Shown in pieces: positions 54,577 through 63,859 of a stretch of DNA of 64,000 nucleotides. A program made the position numbers and the translations under genes. The stretch comes from Candidatus Eiseniibacteriota bacterium (GTDB lineage: Bacteria > Eisenbacteria > RBG-16-71-46 > CAIMUX01), in NCBI GenBank assembly GCA_020633975.1, contig JACKCR010000002.1:1364001-1428000 (forward strand), written 5' to 3'. The notes under the pieces were generated by a model, which was not told where the DNA came from, searched no databases, and worked only from the letters and a program-made list of their open reading frames with translations. Position 1 is the stretch's first letter; every line of letters begins with the position of its first letter.

Positions 54577-54596
54577 TCTGGTCTCGCGGGACCAGA
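54577..54596 (-). promoter_or_regulatory. PyrR-binding hairpin in the pyr leader
   Basis: TCTGGTC and GACCAGA form a 7-bp stem around a loop containing UCCCGCGAG, which matches the PyrR-binding consensus U-C-C-N-G-N-G-A-G. It ends one base before the AAGGAG SD of the leader ORF. Confidence 0.75.
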
Positions 54597-54766
54597 TTAA
54601 AGGCGGAAGCCGGTTGGCGTTCCTCCAGAACGCTCGCGGGAAGGTAGCAGCTGCCACCTGGGCAGGGCCAGCAGGAAGATTGGCGCGTCAGCCCTTGGCA
54701 GAGCTCTCCCGCGTCGGTGCCGCGTGAGCCTGGCCGCGTCTCGTTGAGGGTTCTGAGCAGGTCCCG

Positions 54767-55531
54767 TCAGCGGGTGCGGATCGTGGCAATCGACACCGCG
54801 ACCGCCTCTCCGATGTCGGGCAGACTCACGGCCGGAAGGAGATAGTCGACCTGGAGCCGAACCCCCTTCCCCGTCGTCACGACCACTCGGTCGTTGCGAA
54901 AGGCCGCCGACTCGATCCGGACGAAGAGGAGATCCTGTCCCGCGAAGTGAAGGCGGTCCTGCTGGAAGCGGGCGCCGGTGGCCTTGCTCTGCGCCGCCTC
55001 GATGTACCCCGAGGTCCAGGCGTCGACGTCCGGCACCGACTGCTGCACGAACTCGCCGACGAAGATGCGCGCTTCCGTACCCGGGACGGCGAAGACCATC
55101 CGGGGAAGCGTGAAGTAGGGACCGTCCGAACCAGGGGTCTGGCCGAGAGCACTCCGGGCCTGTGCGACGAACTCATCCGCAGCACGCTCGAATACTACCG
55201 GAGCTCGAAACTCGAACCCTGCTTCCTCGTCGACCTGGAGGCGACCGAGGAGCGCGAGCCGCTCCGGGGTGAGGAACCCCGCGTCACTCGCCGAACCAGC
55301 GCCATCCGCGGCTTCACCGCCGGCTCCGCCGAGGTCCGTACTCGGTTGGGCGTCCCCAGCCGGCGCCGAGCCGGCGTCTTCCGTCGTCACCGCACCGGGT
55401 GTCGACTCGGAGTCGGTCTTGCCCTTCTCACTCCCACAGCCCGCCGTGAGGAGGGCGACGAAGAGAGCAACGACGGCCACCCGAGCGGGAGGCTCCCGCA
55501 GAAGAGTCCAAGCGATACGTATTGCGTTCAT
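54767..55531 (-). CDS. Putative lipoprotein
   Basis: The 254 residues have a leader ending A-L-L-T-A-G-C (lipobox), a Gly/Ser/Ala-rich acidic linker to about residue 80, and then an alpha/beta domain beginning G-F-L-T-P-E-R-L-A-L-L-G with V-V-V-T-T-G-K-G-V-R-L-Q-V. I do not recognise the family. It is a monocistron between recO and the pyr operon. Confidence 0.78.
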   Translation of the reverse strand: MNAIRIAWTLLREPPARVAVVALFVALLTAGCGSEKGKTDSESTPGAVTTEDAGSAPAGDAQPSTDLGGAGGEAADGAGSASDAGFLTPERLALLGRLQVDEEAGFEFRAPVVFERAADEFVAQARSALGQTPGSDGPYFTLPRMVFAVPGTEARIFVGEFVQQSVPDVDAWTSGYIEAAQSKATGARFQQDRLHFAGQDLLFVRIESAAFRNDRVVVTTGKGVRLQVDYLLPAVSLPDIGEAVAVSIATIRTR

Positions 55532-55603
55532 GGTCGGCAGGATGTGGGAACTCCGAGGTCCGCGTCAAGAGACGCGCGTCTCACCACCATCCGGCATCGC
55601 GGG

Positions 55604-56467
55604 TCAGCGTTGCGGAGCCGGCAGCTGACTGCGCAGGCTGCGAAGCCCCCGATACCGCTCGACGTGGAAGTGGAGGAAACTCTCCACGATCTGCTCGAGT
55701 GCCTCGCCCCAACGGAACTCGGCTTCCTGACGTCGGTCGTCAGCCTCCTCGTCCACCGCGCCTCTCGCACGTTCCGACGAGGGTAGGTTCGCACCGGTCG
55801 GCTCGGATCGGACCATGGAACGGATCCGAAGGAGCGCACGAACGGTGAGTGGGTAGCCCGACTCGACGAGACGGGCGCAGTCGGAGCAGAGGGCGCCGCC
55901 TTCGCTCGGGCGAAAGAGCCAGATCTCTCCCCGTTCCGACGGGTCCAGCGGGGCAAACGCCGCTTCGTCGAGGGACCGATCACAGTGGAGACAACCGTCG
56001 AGCAGGAGCGCATACCCCAGGATCGACGCCGCGCGCAGTTGAAACGCGCGGAACACCTCGTTCACACGGGAACGCCGCGTCGTCTCGAGCCGCGCGAGCA
56101 CTCGTAGCACGAGCGCATAGAGAGGAGGAGACGGTTCCTCTTCCAGGAGCATCCGATCCAGGAACTCGACGACCGCAGACCCGTAGACGAAGCGAAACGT
56201 CTCGCGGGCGAGGGCGGAGTGCGGTTCGATTACATCGCCGCTCCGCAGCATCTGGAGGTTCCGGCCGGATCGGAAGTAGACGACATACTCGGCACGCGCA
56301 AACAGCTCGAGGCTCGAACCGAGTGGGCTCTTCGGCTCCCGCACACCCTTTCCGATGACGGAGATCTTGCCGAGTTCTGCCGTGAGCAGCGTCGCCACCC
56401 GACTGGTGTCCCCGTAGCGGAGGTTCCTCAGCACGAGCCCGTCGGTACGAAGGATCTGAGACGTCAT
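55604..56467 (-). CDS. recO: DNA repair protein RecO
   Basis: RecO anneals DNA and, with RecR, loads RecA on SSB-coated gaps. The N-terminal OB fold (L-R-T-D-G-L-V-L-R-N) is followed by a zinc site C-L-H-C and C-S-D-C. The 287 residues are a little long because of an acidic insert before the last helix. ATG 56467 overlaps the upstream CBS gene stop (ATGA). Confidence 0.93.
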   Translation of the reverse strand: MTSQILRTDGLVLRNLRYGDTSRVATLLTAELGKISVIGKGVREPKSPLGSSLELFARAEYVVYFRSGRNLQMLRSGDVIEPHSALARETFRFVYGSAVVEFLDRMLLEEEPSPPLYALVLRVLARLETTRRSRVNEVFRAFQLRAASILGYALLLDGCLHCDRSLDEAAFAPLDPSERGEIWLFRPSEGGALCSDCARLVESGYPLTVRALLRIRSMVRSEPTGANLPSSERARGAVDEEADDRRQEAEFRWGEALEQIVESFLHFHVERYRGLRSLRSQLPAPQR

Positions 56468-57609
56468 CCGGAGTTCGCGGCGGGAGTTCCACCACCCTTC
56501 GCATCGGTCAGCGTCACCTGGACCCAGAGGATCCGTCGGTCCGTCGCCTCCTCCACTTCGAGGAGCGCCCGCCCGAGGTCCACCTCGTCACCGGACTGCG
56601 GGATCCGTCCGGTGTACTCGAGGATGAGCCCAGCCACGGTTTCGTAGTCTCCCTCCGGGAGGACCTCCGCGACTTCGTCGTTGAACTCCTCGATCTCGCA
56701 CGCGCCGTCGACTCGGTAGATCCCGGGTTCCATCGGAAGGATCCGCCGCTTCACCACTTCGTGCTCACCCACGAGATCACCGATCAACACCTCGAAGAGA
56801 TCCTCCGCCGTGACGAGTCCGGCGGGGCTTCCGAACTCGTCCACGACGAGTGCGGCTTTGACGTCCGAGTGTCCGAGGTCGCCGAGGAGGTCGAGCCCGC
56901 GCATCGTCTCTGGATAGATCGGAGCGGGAGTCGCGAGTTCACTCACCGGTCGATCGATCTGACCGGGTTGCGCGAGATCGAGCATCCGGACCAGTCCGAG
57001 GATGTGGTCGACGGACTCCGTGTGCACCGGATAGGTCGTGTGCCTCGCCCCTCGGACATGGCCGAGCGCCTCACGCGGGGTCACCTCACCAGACAGCGCC
57101 ACGACCTGCGAACGCGGCACCATGATCTCCTCGAGAGTGAGGGAATCGAGTTCGCGCACGGACTCGAGGAGCGAAACGGGGCTCGTTGGCTCCTCCGCCT
57201 TTTGATCGTGACTCGGTGCGGGTTCTGCGCGGTTCATCCGTGACCGGAGCGCTTCGAAGCCCAGAAGCAGCCAGAGCGAGATTCCCCGAAGCGGGGCGAG
57301 CAGCCAGAGGCCGAAACGAGGGAACGGCACTCCCTCACGGCGACGGCCGAGCGACAGGAGAAGCGCCGCAACGGGCCCGAGTGCGAGCGTCGTCAGCGCG
57401 GCCGTCCAGGGCGGTGCGGTCCGCCAGAACGCGTTCTTGAGAAGGACGCTGAGCCCGAAAAAGACCCAGAGCCCCAGATGAACCTCGATCGCCCGATGGA
57501 GCCTGGACCGCCGCTCTTCGTTGACGATGGTCGACTCCCATCCAAGGAGCCATACCACGAGCGCGGAGGTGCCCCAGACGAGGAGCGTGATCGGCTCGAC
57601 CAAACTCAC
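56464..57609 (-). CDS. CBS-pair membrane protein with CorC/HlyC domain
   Basis: GTG 57609 overlaps the previous stop (GTGA). The N-terminus has four short membrane segments (W-G-T-S-A-L-V-V-W-L-L-G through L-W-L-L-L-G-F). Two CBS motifs follow (I-M-V-P-R-S-Q-V-V-A-L and A-A-L-V-V-D-E-F-G-S-P-A-G-L-V-T), and the tail is a CorC_HlyC domain (D-G-A-C-E-I-E-E-F-N). It is a 381-residue CNNM/CorC-type protein, likely linked to Mg2+/Co2+ efflux, but the transporter DUF21 core looks reduced. Confidence 0.85.
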   Translation of the reverse strand: MSLVEPITLLVWGTSALVVWLLGWESTIVNEERRSRLHRAIEVHLGLWVFFGLSVLLKNAFWRTAPPWTAALTTLALGPVAALLLSLGRRREGVPFPRFGLWLLAPLRGISLWLLLGFEALRSRMNRAEPAPSHDQKAEEPTSPVSLLESVRELDSLTLEEIMVPRSQVVALSGEVTPREALGHVRGARHTTYPVHTESVDHILGLVRMLDLAQPGQIDRPVSELATPAPIYPETMRGLDLLGDLGHSDVKAALVVDEFGSPAGLVTAEDLFEVLIGDLVGEHEVVKRRILPMEPGIYRVDGACEIEEFNDEVAEVLPEGDYETVAGLILEYTGRIPQSGDEVDLGRALLEVEEATDRRILWVQVTLTDAKGGGTPAANSG

Positions 57610-58439
57610 GCCTCGCCTCCTCTCCCGCCCTCGAGCCGAGCGCGAGGCGCCCCGTCCGGCGGTCCTGCCGCCGGCCCGTCGCCTCCTCCGGCCCCGTCCG
57701 CGATGAAGTGGAAGACGTCGGTCAGAGAGACGATGCCGAGAGTCCGTCCGCGTACGTCGGCGACAGCGCCGAGTGTCACTCGGTTCCGACGGAACTCCTC
57801 GAGCAGCCGACGCGCGGACACCTTTCTTGGCACACGGAGGAGTCGACGCAGGTGACGTCTCACCGGCTCCGAACCTCGACCTTCCAAGACGAGCGGCACG
57901 AGGTCCTTCGCGTGCGCGATGCCGAGAATCCGGTCGAGCGTTCCCTCCACGATCACGATACGCGTGCGACCGGACCGACGCATCTCTTCGAGCACCTCGC
58001 CAGCCGTGAGGCCGCCCTGGACCGTGAGAACCTGGTCCCGATGTGTCATCAGTTGTTCGACCGACGTGTCTTCGAGACCGAGCGCGCGCTGGAGGAGCAA
58101 CTCGGCTTCGGGCGAGAGCGGCTCTTCGCCGTTCGTCCCGGCCACTTCGTCGACTTCGCCCATGTCCACGGATCCCGATCGCCAGCGGGACGGACGGAGG
58201 AGCAGGCATCCTTCCACGATCACCATTCCTACGAAGAGTACGACGAGGAACGGCCCATGCTCGCTCAGGCCGCCGTCAGCCCGCCCCACGTAGGCACCGA
58301 CCGCGATCCAAGCCGAAGCCGCCGCCGCGAGCAGCATGACGTTCGTGGCGCCGGGCCGCGCCCAGCCGCGTGGCGAGATCGCGCGGATCACGAACGGCGA
58401 CACCAGCCCCAAAGCCAGAAAGACCCAGACCAGACTCAC
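57606..58439 (-). CDS. CBS-domain membrane protein
   Basis: GTG 58439 overlaps the ybeY stop (GTGA). The 277 residues have three N-terminal membrane helices (V-F-L-A-L-G-L-V-S, V-M-L-L-A-A-A-A-S, F-L-V-V-L-F-V-G-M). One CBS motif (Q-L-M-T-H-R-D-Q-V-L) and a second (R-V-T-L-G-A-V-A-D-V-R-G-R-T-L-G-I-V-S) follow. It resembles a degenerate paralogue of the following CorC-like protein. Two tandem CBS genes sharing overlaps suggest a heteromeric pair. Confidence 0.75.
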   Translation of the reverse strand: MSLVWVFLALGLVSPFVIRAISPRGWARPGATNVMLLAAAASAWIAVGAYVGRADGGLSEHGPFLVVLFVGMVIVEGCLLLRPSRWRSGSVDMGEVDEVAGTNGEEPLSPEAELLLQRALGLEDTSVEQLMTHRDQVLTVQGGLTAGEVLEEMRRSGRTRIVIVEGTLDRILGIAHAKDLVPLVLEGRGSEPVRRHLRRLLRVPRKVSARRLLEEFRRNRVTLGAVADVRGRTLGIVSLTDVFHFIADGAGGGDGPAAGPPDGAPRARLEGGRGGEA

Positions 58440-59017
58440 CGCCGTGCCTCCCGCGCCCCTGGACGTGATGAAGTCACGAGCATCCCGGGACCGAGCCCAC
58501 GCGATCTCGCTCGACGGCGACAGACCCGCTCCCGAGCCTCCATCTGTTTCCGCTCCTCCATTTCGATGTGGTCGTAACCGAGCAGATGTAGGACTCCATG
58601 CACGAGGAGCCGGACCAACTCCTCGCCCGGATCGACGGACTGATCCCCCGCCTGCCGAAAGCACTGAGGAAGGCTGATCGCGATGTCGCCGAGGAACGGA
58701 CCGGATTCGGCAACCACCGGGGAAGACGGCTCGGGATCCTCGGGAAACGAGAGGACGTCGGTGGTCTTGTCCTTTCCACGAAACTGCGCGTTCAGCTCCT
58801 TCATCGTCCGATCGCCGCAGAAGAGGAGACCGATCGAAGCGTCGCCCTGAACCGACTCCGCCTCGAGACAGATCCCGAGCACGGAACGCACGGCCGTCCG
58901 ATCGACTCGACCGCTGCTGTTCCGAACCGTGATCGGAAACCGAGCGACATCACGACGCGTGCTCGAGACGTCCGTCTCCTTCACTCCGCGCCCACTCTCA
59001 CTCACCGGCTCCCTCAC
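58436..59017 (-). CDS. ybeY: Endoribonuclease YbeY
   Basis: YbeY is a zinc endoribonuclease involved in 16S rRNA 3' processing and ribosome quality control. The H-G-V-L-H-L-L-G-Y-D-H motif has metal His at 140, 144 and 150. It has 193 residues with a GTG start at 59017; the first 20 are variable. Clustering with phoH and pgpH is standard. Confidence 0.93.
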   Translation of the reverse strand: MREPVSESGRGVKETDVSSTRRDVARFPITVRNSSGRVDRTAVRSVLGICLEAESVQGDASIGLLFCGDRTMKELNAQFRGKDKTTDVLSFPEDPEPSSPVVAESGPFLGDIAISLPQCFRQAGDQSVDPGEELVRLLVHGVLHLLGYDHIEMEERKQMEARERVCRRRARSRGLGPGMLVTSSRPGAREARR

Positions 59018-59032
59018 GATTCCACCATCCCC

Positions 59033-61114
59033 TCACGGCACCACCTCTCCCGCGTCCAGCGTGCTCCCAGATTCTAGCCGCCTCTGCATCCAGCTACGGC
59101 AGAGGGCGGTGATCTCGTTACGTACCACACGAAGCTCGTCCAACGATATCCCGCACGCATCCAGATCCGCGAGCAGGTTGACCGGATCGAGCAGCGCCTC
59201 GAGATCCGGGCCGGACTCCACGCTGTCCCGGCTGCGTCCGTCGGGCAGACCGCGCACTGCACGGTTGGCGATGAGAACCAGCGCCGACTCCGGGAAGCTC
59301 GGACGGAGGCCGTCCGCCCCGAGCTCCGTCCCGTGATGCTCGGCGATCCCTTGGACGACGGCACGAGGGAGCCTCGCGTCCGTGGCGAGCGCCACCCCGT
59401 CGCGCACGTGCATCTCGCGGAGAAGATGGCTCCGGTGTGCGTCGGGCTCCCCGCCATTCTCAGGGAAGTCGTGAGGCCGCGCGAGCTTCCCGACATCGTG
59501 CAGGTAGCCGATCGCGCGGGCCAGGCGACCATCCACACCGATCGCGCGTGCCGCGGCGTCGGCGAGACTCGCCACACGAACGGAGTGTGCGTAGGTGCCA
59601 GGCGCCTCGGCCTGGAGTCGGGCCAGGAGCGGCTGGTCCAGTGACGTGAGCTCGGTGCTTCCCAGCGCGGTGTTCCACCTCGCTCGCTGCTCGACCGACG
59701 CAACGGTGGCCCAGGCGAGTGCGCCCCCGAGGAGCGGGCCAAGCGTCACCATGACGACATCGATCTGGAAGGTGCGACGGGCAGCGACCCCAGCCCCGAA
59801 GAGAGCGAGGAGCACGGCCGCCTGGACACCCGCCGAGAGAACCGCCGCGCGGCCAAGCCCAGCGGGGTTCCGGGTCGGAACGAGCACGGCCACCGAGGCC
59901 CCGAAGACGAAGACAACCCACGCCGCAAACCCCGCACCCGCCGGGAGCGCGACGAGAGTAGCGAGGAGCCCGCCCGCGAGGAGACCGGCCTCCCGCCCGA
60001 GGAGGAGCCCCGCTGCGAGGGCCGCACCCGCGACCGGGAGGACGTACTGCGACAGGCCCGCCCCGCGTAGGAGGAAGAACACCACCAACGTCCCAGAGAC
60101 GAGGAGTGCGAAGAGCGTGCGCTCACCCAGAGTGCCGCGTGGCGGCCCGGGCCGCCGACGACGACGGACGCCTCCTTCATCGAGCGGCAGCAGCGCGAGA
60201 GCGAGCGCGATGAGCGCGGCCCCGAGTGCAATCCGGCTGATCCGGTCCACCGTACCGGTCCACCCCTGGTCACCCTCCTGATTCGCGCCGCGCCAGAGTG
60301 CATAGGACTGGAGAGCCAGAGCGACGTCCTGTGAAACGACCTCGTTCGCCCCGACGATCTTCTCTCCCTTGCGGACGAAGCGCCGGTGCCGCGGAACCGC
60401 CGACCCCGCCTCATCGAGGAGCCGCTCCGTCTCCGCCTTCTGCCAGACGAGGTTCGGAAAGAAGAGATCGTTCACCAGCGCGAGGGTCGGACCGACGGGA
60501 AGCCGGCGAGACCGTGCCTCGACCGCCGCCGAATCCCGGAGTGAACTCGGGGTGAGAAGGCGTGAGCGGTCGACATGAACCGGATCACCTGCGCCGAGAA
60601 TCGTCACGGTGTGGAACGGCTCGAGGTCACGACCGAGCGATTGAGAGACCAGACCACGGCGCTCGACTTCGGCACCCAGTTCGTCGATCAGATCGAGGAG
60701 CCCAGGCCCCTTCTCTCCGAGCACGAGGGCGAGACTCGTTTCCGGGTCGAAACCGAGAGTCAAAGAGTCGGGACCGCTCGGATCATAGGTCGCGCGAAGT
60801 GTCTCCACCTCGGCGCGCAGTGAGACGAGGCGAGTGCGCGAGGAAACCCGGGCGCTGTCGCTCACAGCGAGGAGCGCAGGGATCTCTCCACGCAGTCGCT
60901 TCAGCTCGTCCTCGAACTCGGACCGATCCCGCAAGACAGGAAAGTCGAACTCCGCCACCACCGCTCGCGGCGCAACGTCACCCAAGGACCAGGTCGGCGG
61001 GGCATCGCCGGCGATGGGCGGAAGCAAAGGAAGAAGCGCAAGAAGGATGAGCGTGCCGCGTCCCCACTCCCGGAACCGTTCCCGCCCCCCATCCTTGGGC
61101 TCTTCTTGGTTCAC
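59033..61114 (-). CDS. PgpH-like c-di-AMP phosphodiesterase (7TM-HD)
   Basis: A membrane protein of 693 residues. GTG 61114 has AGGAGG 5 nt upstream. A large extracytoplasmic 7TMR-HDED domain (W-S-L-G-D-V-A-P-R-A-V-V onward) precedes six to seven helices (A-G-A-A-L-A-A-G-L-L-L-G) and an HD domain with H-S-V-R-V-A-S-L-A and H-D-V-G-K. In Gram-positives PgpH degrades c-di-AMP; activity here is by analogy. Confidence 0.9.
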   Translation of the reverse strand: MNQEEPKDGGRERFREWGRGTLILLALLPLLPPIAGDAPPTWSLGDVAPRAVVAEFDFPVLRDRSEFEDELKRLRGEIPALLAVSDSARVSSRTRLVSLRAEVETLRATYDPSGPDSLTLGFDPETSLALVLGEKGPGLLDLIDELGAEVERRGLVSQSLGRDLEPFHTVTILGAGDPVHVDRSRLLTPSSLRDSAAVEARSRRLPVGPTLALVNDLFFPNLVWQKAETERLLDEAGSAVPRHRRFVRKGEKIVGANEVVSQDVALALQSYALWRGANQEGDQGWTGTVDRISRIALGAALIALALALLPLDEGGVRRRRRPGPPRGTLGERTLFALLVSGTLVVFFLLRGAGLSQYVLPVAGAALAAGLLLGREAGLLAGGLLATLVALPAGAGFAAWVVFVFGASVAVLVPTRNPAGLGRAAVLSAGVQAAVLLALFGAGVAARRTFQIDVVMVTLGPLLGGALAWATVASVEQRARWNTALGSTELTSLDQPLLARLQAEAPGTYAHSVRVASLADAAARAIGVDGRLARAIGYLHDVGKLARPHDFPENGGEPDAHRSHLLREMHVRDGVALATDARLPRAVVQGIAEHHGTELGADGLRPSFPESALVLIANRAVRGLPDGRSRDSVESGPDLEALLDPVNLLADLDACGISLDELRVVRNEITALCRSWMQRRLESGSTLDAGEVVP

Positions 61115-61190
61115 GGGGACCTCCTGGTCTTCACCGAACGCACCCACGAAGCCGAGCCGGCATCCCTATCGGCTCTCAAACGAAGCGCCC

Positions 61191-62192
61191 CTATCGGCCC
61201 CCATCGCGACGCTTTGGAGAGCCCTTCTTCTCAGAGCCCTGCTGGCTGCGGTCGAACGCGAGGATGATATCCCGGACGAGCCGGTGACGAACGACGTCGG
61301 TCTCGTTGAAGTAGACGAACCGGATCGATTCGACGCCCTCCAGGATCCCCTGAATCCGCACGAGTCCAGATTCCGCCGGGTCGTCCAAGTCGATCTGCGT
61401 GATGTCGCCCGTGACGGCGGCCTTCGAGTTGGGCCCGAGCCGCGTGAGGAACATCTTCATCTGGGTCAACGTCGCGTTCTGCGCTTCGTCCAGGATGACG
61501 AACGCGTTGCTGAGCGTGCGCCCGCGCATATAGGCGAGCGGAACCACTTCGATCACGCCGAGCTGCATGAAGCGCTGCAGTTTCTCGAGCGAGATCATGT
61601 CGTTGAGCGCGTCGTAGAGCGGACGGAGGTAGGGATCGACCTTCTCTTGGAGGTCTCCCGGCAGATAGCCGAGCCGCTCCCCCGCCTCGACCGCCGGACG
61701 CGCCAACACGATCCGATCGACCCGCTTCTCTTTGAGGAGGCGGACGGCAACCGCAACCGCGAGGTACGTCTTCCCCGTTCCCGCCGGGCCGATCCCGAAG
61801 ACGACGTCTCGCTGGAGGAGCGCTTCGACGTACTCCGCTTGAGTCAGCGTCCGGACCTTGACGACCTTCTTGTCGCCGAGCACCACCACACCGTCGCCCT
61901 TGGGGGCGGCCGGTCGCGCACCGTGGTCGGCGGCGGAGAAGAGATACTCCAGGTCTTCGCCCGTGATCGGACTGCCTCGTCGCGCCCGGTCCACCAAGAT
62001 GCCGAGGACGTGCACGGCCGCCGAAACGCCCGACTCATCGTCTCCTGACACTTGGAGCTCGCCGTTGCGGCTGCTCAGCCGGACGGCGAACCTGTCCTCG
62101 ATGGCACGCAGGTTCCCGTCAGCCTGGCCGAAGAGCGGAAGCGGATCGATCCCCTCGATCGATACGACAGCGCGATGCTCACCTGAGTTCAT
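61191..62192 (-). CDS. phoH: PhoH-like ATPase
   Basis: A 333-residue P-loop protein of the PhoH/YbeZ family. It has Walker A G-P-A-G-T-G-K-T (135-142), A-R-P-A-V-E-A-G-E-R-L-G and Walker B I-L-D-E-A-Q-N. It is paired with YbeY and PgpH and thought to act in RNA metabolism. Start ATG at 62192. Confidence 0.95.
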   Translation of the reverse strand: MNSGEHRAVVSIEGIDPLPLFGQADGNLRAIEDRFAVRLSSRNGELQVSGDDESGVSAAVHVLGILVDRARRGSPITGEDLEYLFSAADHGARPAAPKGDGVVVLGDKKVVKVRTLTQAEYVEALLQRDVVFGIGPAGTGKTYLAVAVAVRLLKEKRVDRIVLARPAVEAGERLGYLPGDLQEKVDPYLRPLYDALNDMISLEKLQRFMQLGVIEVVPLAYMRGRTLSNAFVILDEAQNATLTQMKMFLTRLGPNSKAAVTGDITQIDLDDPAESGLVRIQGILEGVESIRFVYFNETDVVRHRLVRDIILAFDRSQQGSEKKGSPKRRDGGR

Positions 62193-62199
62193 CAGGGCG

Positions 62200-62715
62200 T
62201 CAGCGCCCTCCTCTTGGGATCGTGAGAACCGTTCCTACCGGCAGTGCCGCATTCGGGTCGGCGACCTTGGCCTTGTTCGCTCCGTAGATCTCTTCCCAGC
62301 GCAGTGGATCGCCGTACAGAGTCTTCGCGATGGAGCGGAGCGTGTCCCCATCCCGCGTCGTGTACTCGGTGAGGGACTTCCGCTTGAGACGAAGTTCGCG
62401 CAACTCCGAGTTGACCTCGCGGATCTGCGCGGAGATCTCGATCGTGCGGGTCCGAAGCGTGTCCGCCATCACATCGAGGCTGTCGAGGCGACCGTTGTAG
62501 AGATCCGTTTCCTCGCGGAGTTCCTCGAGGTAGCTCTCCATCGCCTCACAGTAGGCATTCCGATCCGAGCCGGAGAGCTGCATGATCTCTTCGTTCGTGT
62601 AGAACTGCCCCTGACGGGGATCCCGCTCCAGCGCCTTCGCGACGCCACTCGCCAGAACGGAGAGGACGAGCGCGACCACGAGAAGAAGCGGCGAGGCCCA
62701 GACTCGATTCCTCAC
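62200..62715 (-). CDS. LysM-domain exported protein
   Basis: GTG 62715 overlaps the next upstream stop (GTGA). The 171 residues have a signal peptide (L-L-L-V-V-A-L-V-L-S-V-L-A-S), a coiled-coil region to about 115 and a C-terminal LysM domain (Y-T-T-R-D-G-D-T-L-R-S-I-A). It probably tethers to peptidoglycan. It is coupled to a small coiled-coil lipoprotein. Confidence 0.85.
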   Translation of the reverse strand: MRNRVWASPLLLVVALVLSVLASGVAKALERDPRQGQFYTNEEIMQLSGSDRNAYCEAMESYLEELREETDLYNGRLDSLDVMADTLRTRTIEISAQIREVNSELRELRLKRKSLTEYTTRDGDTLRSIAKTLYGDPLRWEEIYGANKAKVADPNAALPVGTVLTIPRGGR

Positions 62716-62993
62716 TGGTCCCCCCCTTCTCCGAGAATCGACTCGAGCTCGTTCTTCTCTTCGACCAACCGCTCGAGGCGACCGAGCGAGACTTCCAAGT
62801 TGTTCTTGGAGCGGCTCACGTCTTCGAGCTTGTCCTCGTAGGCCCGCTTTGCCTGGTCGCGCTTGGACTCCGCAAGCTCGATCTGCGCGGGAATGATCAT
62901 GCATGGTTTGACCTGAGCACACCCGCTCGCCAGTACGATCGCACTGGCCGCGAGCACGAGCCCGAACGGGGCGAACAACTTCCTCGATCTCAC
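62712..62993 (-). CDS. Small coiled-coil lipoprotein
   Basis: GTG 62993 has GGAGGAGG upstream. The 93-residue product has a lipobox (I-V-L-A-S-G-C) and a Glu/Lys-rich coiled coil. It is probably an outer-membrane or periplasmic partner of the LysM protein it overlaps. Confidence 0.78.
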   Translation of the reverse strand: MRSRKLFAPFGLVLAASAIVLASGCAQVKPCMIIPAQIELAESKRDQAKRAYEDKLEDVSRSKNNLEVSLGRLERLVEEKNELESILGEGGDQ

Positions 62994-63064
62994 GGTTTCC
63001 TCCTCCCAAAACATCGGTCGATGGTAGCACACCCCACCGTCAGGGGAAGCAGCCCGGGAACACC

Positions 63065-63859
63065 TTACGGGAAACGAACTTCCGTGACGACGTAGGTCCC
63101 GCCGGACCGGTCGTCACGAGTGATCTGGATGTATCCGTTCTCGGCCGCGTCCTCCAGCAGTTCACTGAAGGTGCGGTATCCGAACGCGCTCTCCGTGAAG
63201 CTCGGACGCTTCCGCTTGATCGTGTCCTTGATCGCCGAGCTCCAGAGGATCTCTCGGTTCTCGCGCAGGAGAGCCTCGATCGAATCGAGCAGGAGCTCGA
63301 ACGCTTCCTGCTTCTCCTTGGAGAGCTTGCTTCCGCGCGCCCCTCCCTTGCCCGAACCGCTCGGGCGCTTCACCGGAGCCAAGTCCTCGTAGTAGAGGAA
63401 CTCGTCACAGTTGTCTGCGAGGAGCTTGGAAGTGGAACCGGTCAGGCCGATCCCGATCGTCGTCTTGTTGTTCTCCTTCAGCTTCGAGACGAGCGGGGAA
63501 AAGTCGCTGTCGCCGGAGAAGATGACGAAGGTATCGAGATGCTCCTTCGTGTAGCAGAGGTCGAGCGCGTCGACGACGAGGCGGACGTCAGCGGAGTTCT
63601 TTCCGGCCTGGCTCCGCTTCGGGATCTCGATGAGCTCGATCCCGGACTCGTGCAGGTTCTCGCGGAACTCGGCGTACCGAGTCCAATCCGCGTAGGCTCT
63701 CTTGACGATGATCCGCCCCTTTTCCAGGAGTCGGTCGAGAACCCAGGCCATCTCGAACGCCTTCTTCTTTCCGCCCTTCATACCCAGGGCGATGTTTTCG
63801 AAGTCGATGAAGAGCGCGATTCTGGCCTCGGGTTGGTAGATGTCCGAGGGTGTGGACAT
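63065..63859 (-). CDS. NYN-domain protein with OST-HTH/LOTUS tail
   Basis: ATG 63859 gives 264 residues. The N-terminus I-A-L-F-I-D-F-E-N-I-A-L is the first acidic motif of NYN (LabA/DUF88) nucleases, followed by V-R-L-V-V-D-A-L-D and S-G-D-S-D-F-S-P. A linker rich in Lys/Gly leads to an OST-HTH/LOTUS-like domain with T-F-S-E-L-L-E. It is probably an RNase with RNA-binding tail. The open frame extends upstream to the window edge without homology. Confidence 0.88.
   Translation of the reverse strand: MSTPSDIYQPEARIALFIDFENIALGMKGGKKKAFEMAWVLDRLLEKGRIIVKRAYADWTRYAEFRENLHESGIELIEIPKRSQAGKNSADVRLVVDALDLCYTKEHLDTFVIFSGDSDFSPLVSKLKENNKTTIGIGLTGSTSKLLADNCDEFLYYEDLAPVKRPSGSGKGGARGSKLSKEKQEAFELLLDSIEALLRENREILWSSAIKDTIKRKRPSFTESAFGYRTFSELLEDAAENGYIQITRDDRSGGTYVVTEVRFP

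Noticed and set aside
54597-54640. TTTAAT at the pyr leader as -10 element
   Set aside because: The start site would fall inside the PyrR hairpin and no -35 lies at proper spacing.
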